From NCBI GenBank assembly GCA_903789505.1, contig CAIFEU010000019.1:1-23294 (forward strand): DNA of 23,294 nucleotides, in the 5' to 3' direction. The notes beneath the pieces were generated by a model. The model was not told where the DNA came from, did no database searches, and was given only the letters and a program-made list of their open reading frames with translations. Below, piece by piece: positions 22,540 to 23,294 of this stretch (position 1 is the stretch's first letter; every line of letters begins with the position of its first letter). The translations under genes and the position numbers were made by a program. The DNA is from an uncultured Coriobacteriales bacterium (GTDB lineage: Bacteria > Actinomycetota > Coriobacteriia > Coriobacteriales > UMGS124).

Positions 22540-23294
22540 CTCGACCCGATCAGATCGTTCCATCTTTGCGCCACACGCTCCGTAAGGTAGTCGCCTGCGA
22601 TCTGGTAGGACCTTCTCTCAAAGGAGGCCCTGTCATCGTCCTGGAAGTAACGCACGACGCGCTCCGCCATCGCGTCCACCCGCTCTTGCTCGGACATGTC
22701 CTCGCGAACCGGAATCAGATAGCCGTTCTTGCCGTCGTCGATGAAGGTGGGGTTGCCGTAGGGCACGTCAAACCCGATCATGGCGAGTCCGCTGCCCACG
22801 GCCTCCATCAGGCTCAGGCCAAAGCCCTCGCTGGTGGAGCCGGATAGGTACAGCTCGTGGTCGGTATATACCGTGGCCATGTCCATCTGCCCGAGAAAGC
22901 GGACGTACGCGCCCGCCCCGCGCTCCTTGACCAGCGCCTCGAGGCGCCCGTGCTCGGCGCCCGCCCCGCAGATGTCCAGGGTCAGGTCCGGGACTTGCTC
23001 CCTTGCCGCCACGCACGCCTCGATCACCCAGTCCACGTGCTTCTCGGGGGCGAGCCGCGACGCCGTGACGACCGAGTGCGGCTTGCGGGGCCGCGCGGGG
23101 CGGGCGAGGCCGTCGAGGCTCCCCACCGGGATCACGTCGATTCGCGGCACATCGCCCACGTAGCGGGCGAACTGCTCCTCCATGAGCTCCTTCTGCCGCT
23201 GCGTGGAGACGACGAAGAAGCTCACGTGCCGGGCCATGTCGAAGGGATACTCGTAGTAGTTGTTCCAGAGGATGTGCGCCTCATCCGTCCCAGA
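22536..23294 (-). CDS. gtfA: Accessory Sec system glycosyltransferase GtfA (5' end outside window)
   Basis: The visible 252 residues are the C-terminal half of GtfA, the GT4-family catalytic subunit that O-glycosylates serine-rich-repeat adhesins. The first visible residues, AHILWNNYYEYPFDMARHVSFFVVST, match the GtfA block preceding the Rossmann-like donor domain. Further blocks are TASRLAPEKHVDWVIEA, LDICGAGAEHGRLEALV and YLSGSTSEGFGLSLMEAVGSGLAMIGFDVPYGNPTFI. The last of these contains the GT4 E-x7-E motif (EGFGLSLME) that contacts the nucleotide-sugar donor. The frame is open to the window end with no start, so the N-terminal part (about 250 residues in usual family members) lies beyond 23294. 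It overlaps gtfB by four bases. Confidence 0.93.
   Translation of the reverse strand, partial: SGTDEAHILWNNYYEYPFDMARHVSFFVVSTQRQKELMEEQFARYVGDVPRIDVIPVGSLDGLARPARPRKPHSVVTASRLAPEKHVDWVIEACVAAREQVPDLTLDICGAGAEHGRLEALVKERGAGAYVRFLGQMDMATVYTDHELYLSGSTSEGFGLSLMEAVGSGLAMIGFDVPYGNPTFIDDGKNGYLIPVREDMSEQERVDAMAERVVRYFQDDDRASFERRSYQIAGDYLTERVAQRWNDLIGSR

Overview
The window reads as chromosomal DNA of a high-GC Gram-positive bacterium, most likely Actinobacteria of the class Coriobacteriia (Olsenella/Atopobium-like). This is inference, not a database result. It rests on very high third-position GC, strong Shine-Dalgarno sequences (GGAGG), an OmpR-type two-component system, and a mix of actinobacterial features (a DtxR/IdeR-like iron box) with families typical of Gram-positive commensals (accessory-Sec GtfA/GtfB glycosylation proteins, a HpnH-like radical SAM protein, a dual-cupin protein). 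I see no rRNA, tRNA, CRISPR array, transposase or integrase.

Layout. (1) 1-4916 is an island of four minus-strand genes: radical SAM enzyme, ABC ATPase, ABC permease and a hexapeptide-repeat O-acetyltransferase. It is flanked by two homologous, non-coding, roughly 310-bp elements (32-346 and 4610-4916). Each carries four copies of a 23-bp motif, two forward then two inverted. (2) 4999-7988, minus strand, is a translationally coupled operon: OmpR-type response regulator, histidine kinase, and a multi-pass membrane protein of unknown function. A GTTAGC direct repeat upstream of the regulator recurs in degenerate form upstream of the radical SAM gene, so the two operons may share regulation. (3) 8428-14236, plus strand, holds a dual cupin, a SixA phosphatase-CHAD fusion, a nitrilase-superfamily amidase lacking the usual lysine, an LCM-type methyltransferase behind an iron-box-like site and a 13-C tract, a small membrane protein and a TetR-type regulator. 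(4) 14315-15939 holds a nitroreductase overlapping head-to-head with a 5'-truncated HxlR regulator, then a GNAT acetyltransferase. (5) 15976-17642, minus strand, holds a DUF5131 (Gp37/Gp68-like) cysteine-cluster protein, a small membrane protein, a palindrome, and a short orphan Phd/YefM-type antitoxin in a visibly AT-richer patch. (6) 17793-20882, minus strand, is a large cyclic-di-GMP protein: Cys-rich PAS, degenerate GGDEF, EAL, Cys-rich PAS, PAS, intact GGDEF. (7) 21124-23294, minus strand, is gtfB and the 3' part of gtfA, which glycosylate serine-rich-repeat adhesins exported by the accessory Sec system. The rest of that locus should lie beyond the right edge.

Taken together the window is an envelope, surface and signalling region: a sensor kinase operon, a c-di-GMP enzyme, adhesin glycosylation, and a repeat-flanked island whose biochemical product cannot be named from sequence. 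The most unusual structure is the pair of four-motif flanking elements. No complete new defence or mobile system can be demonstrated here.
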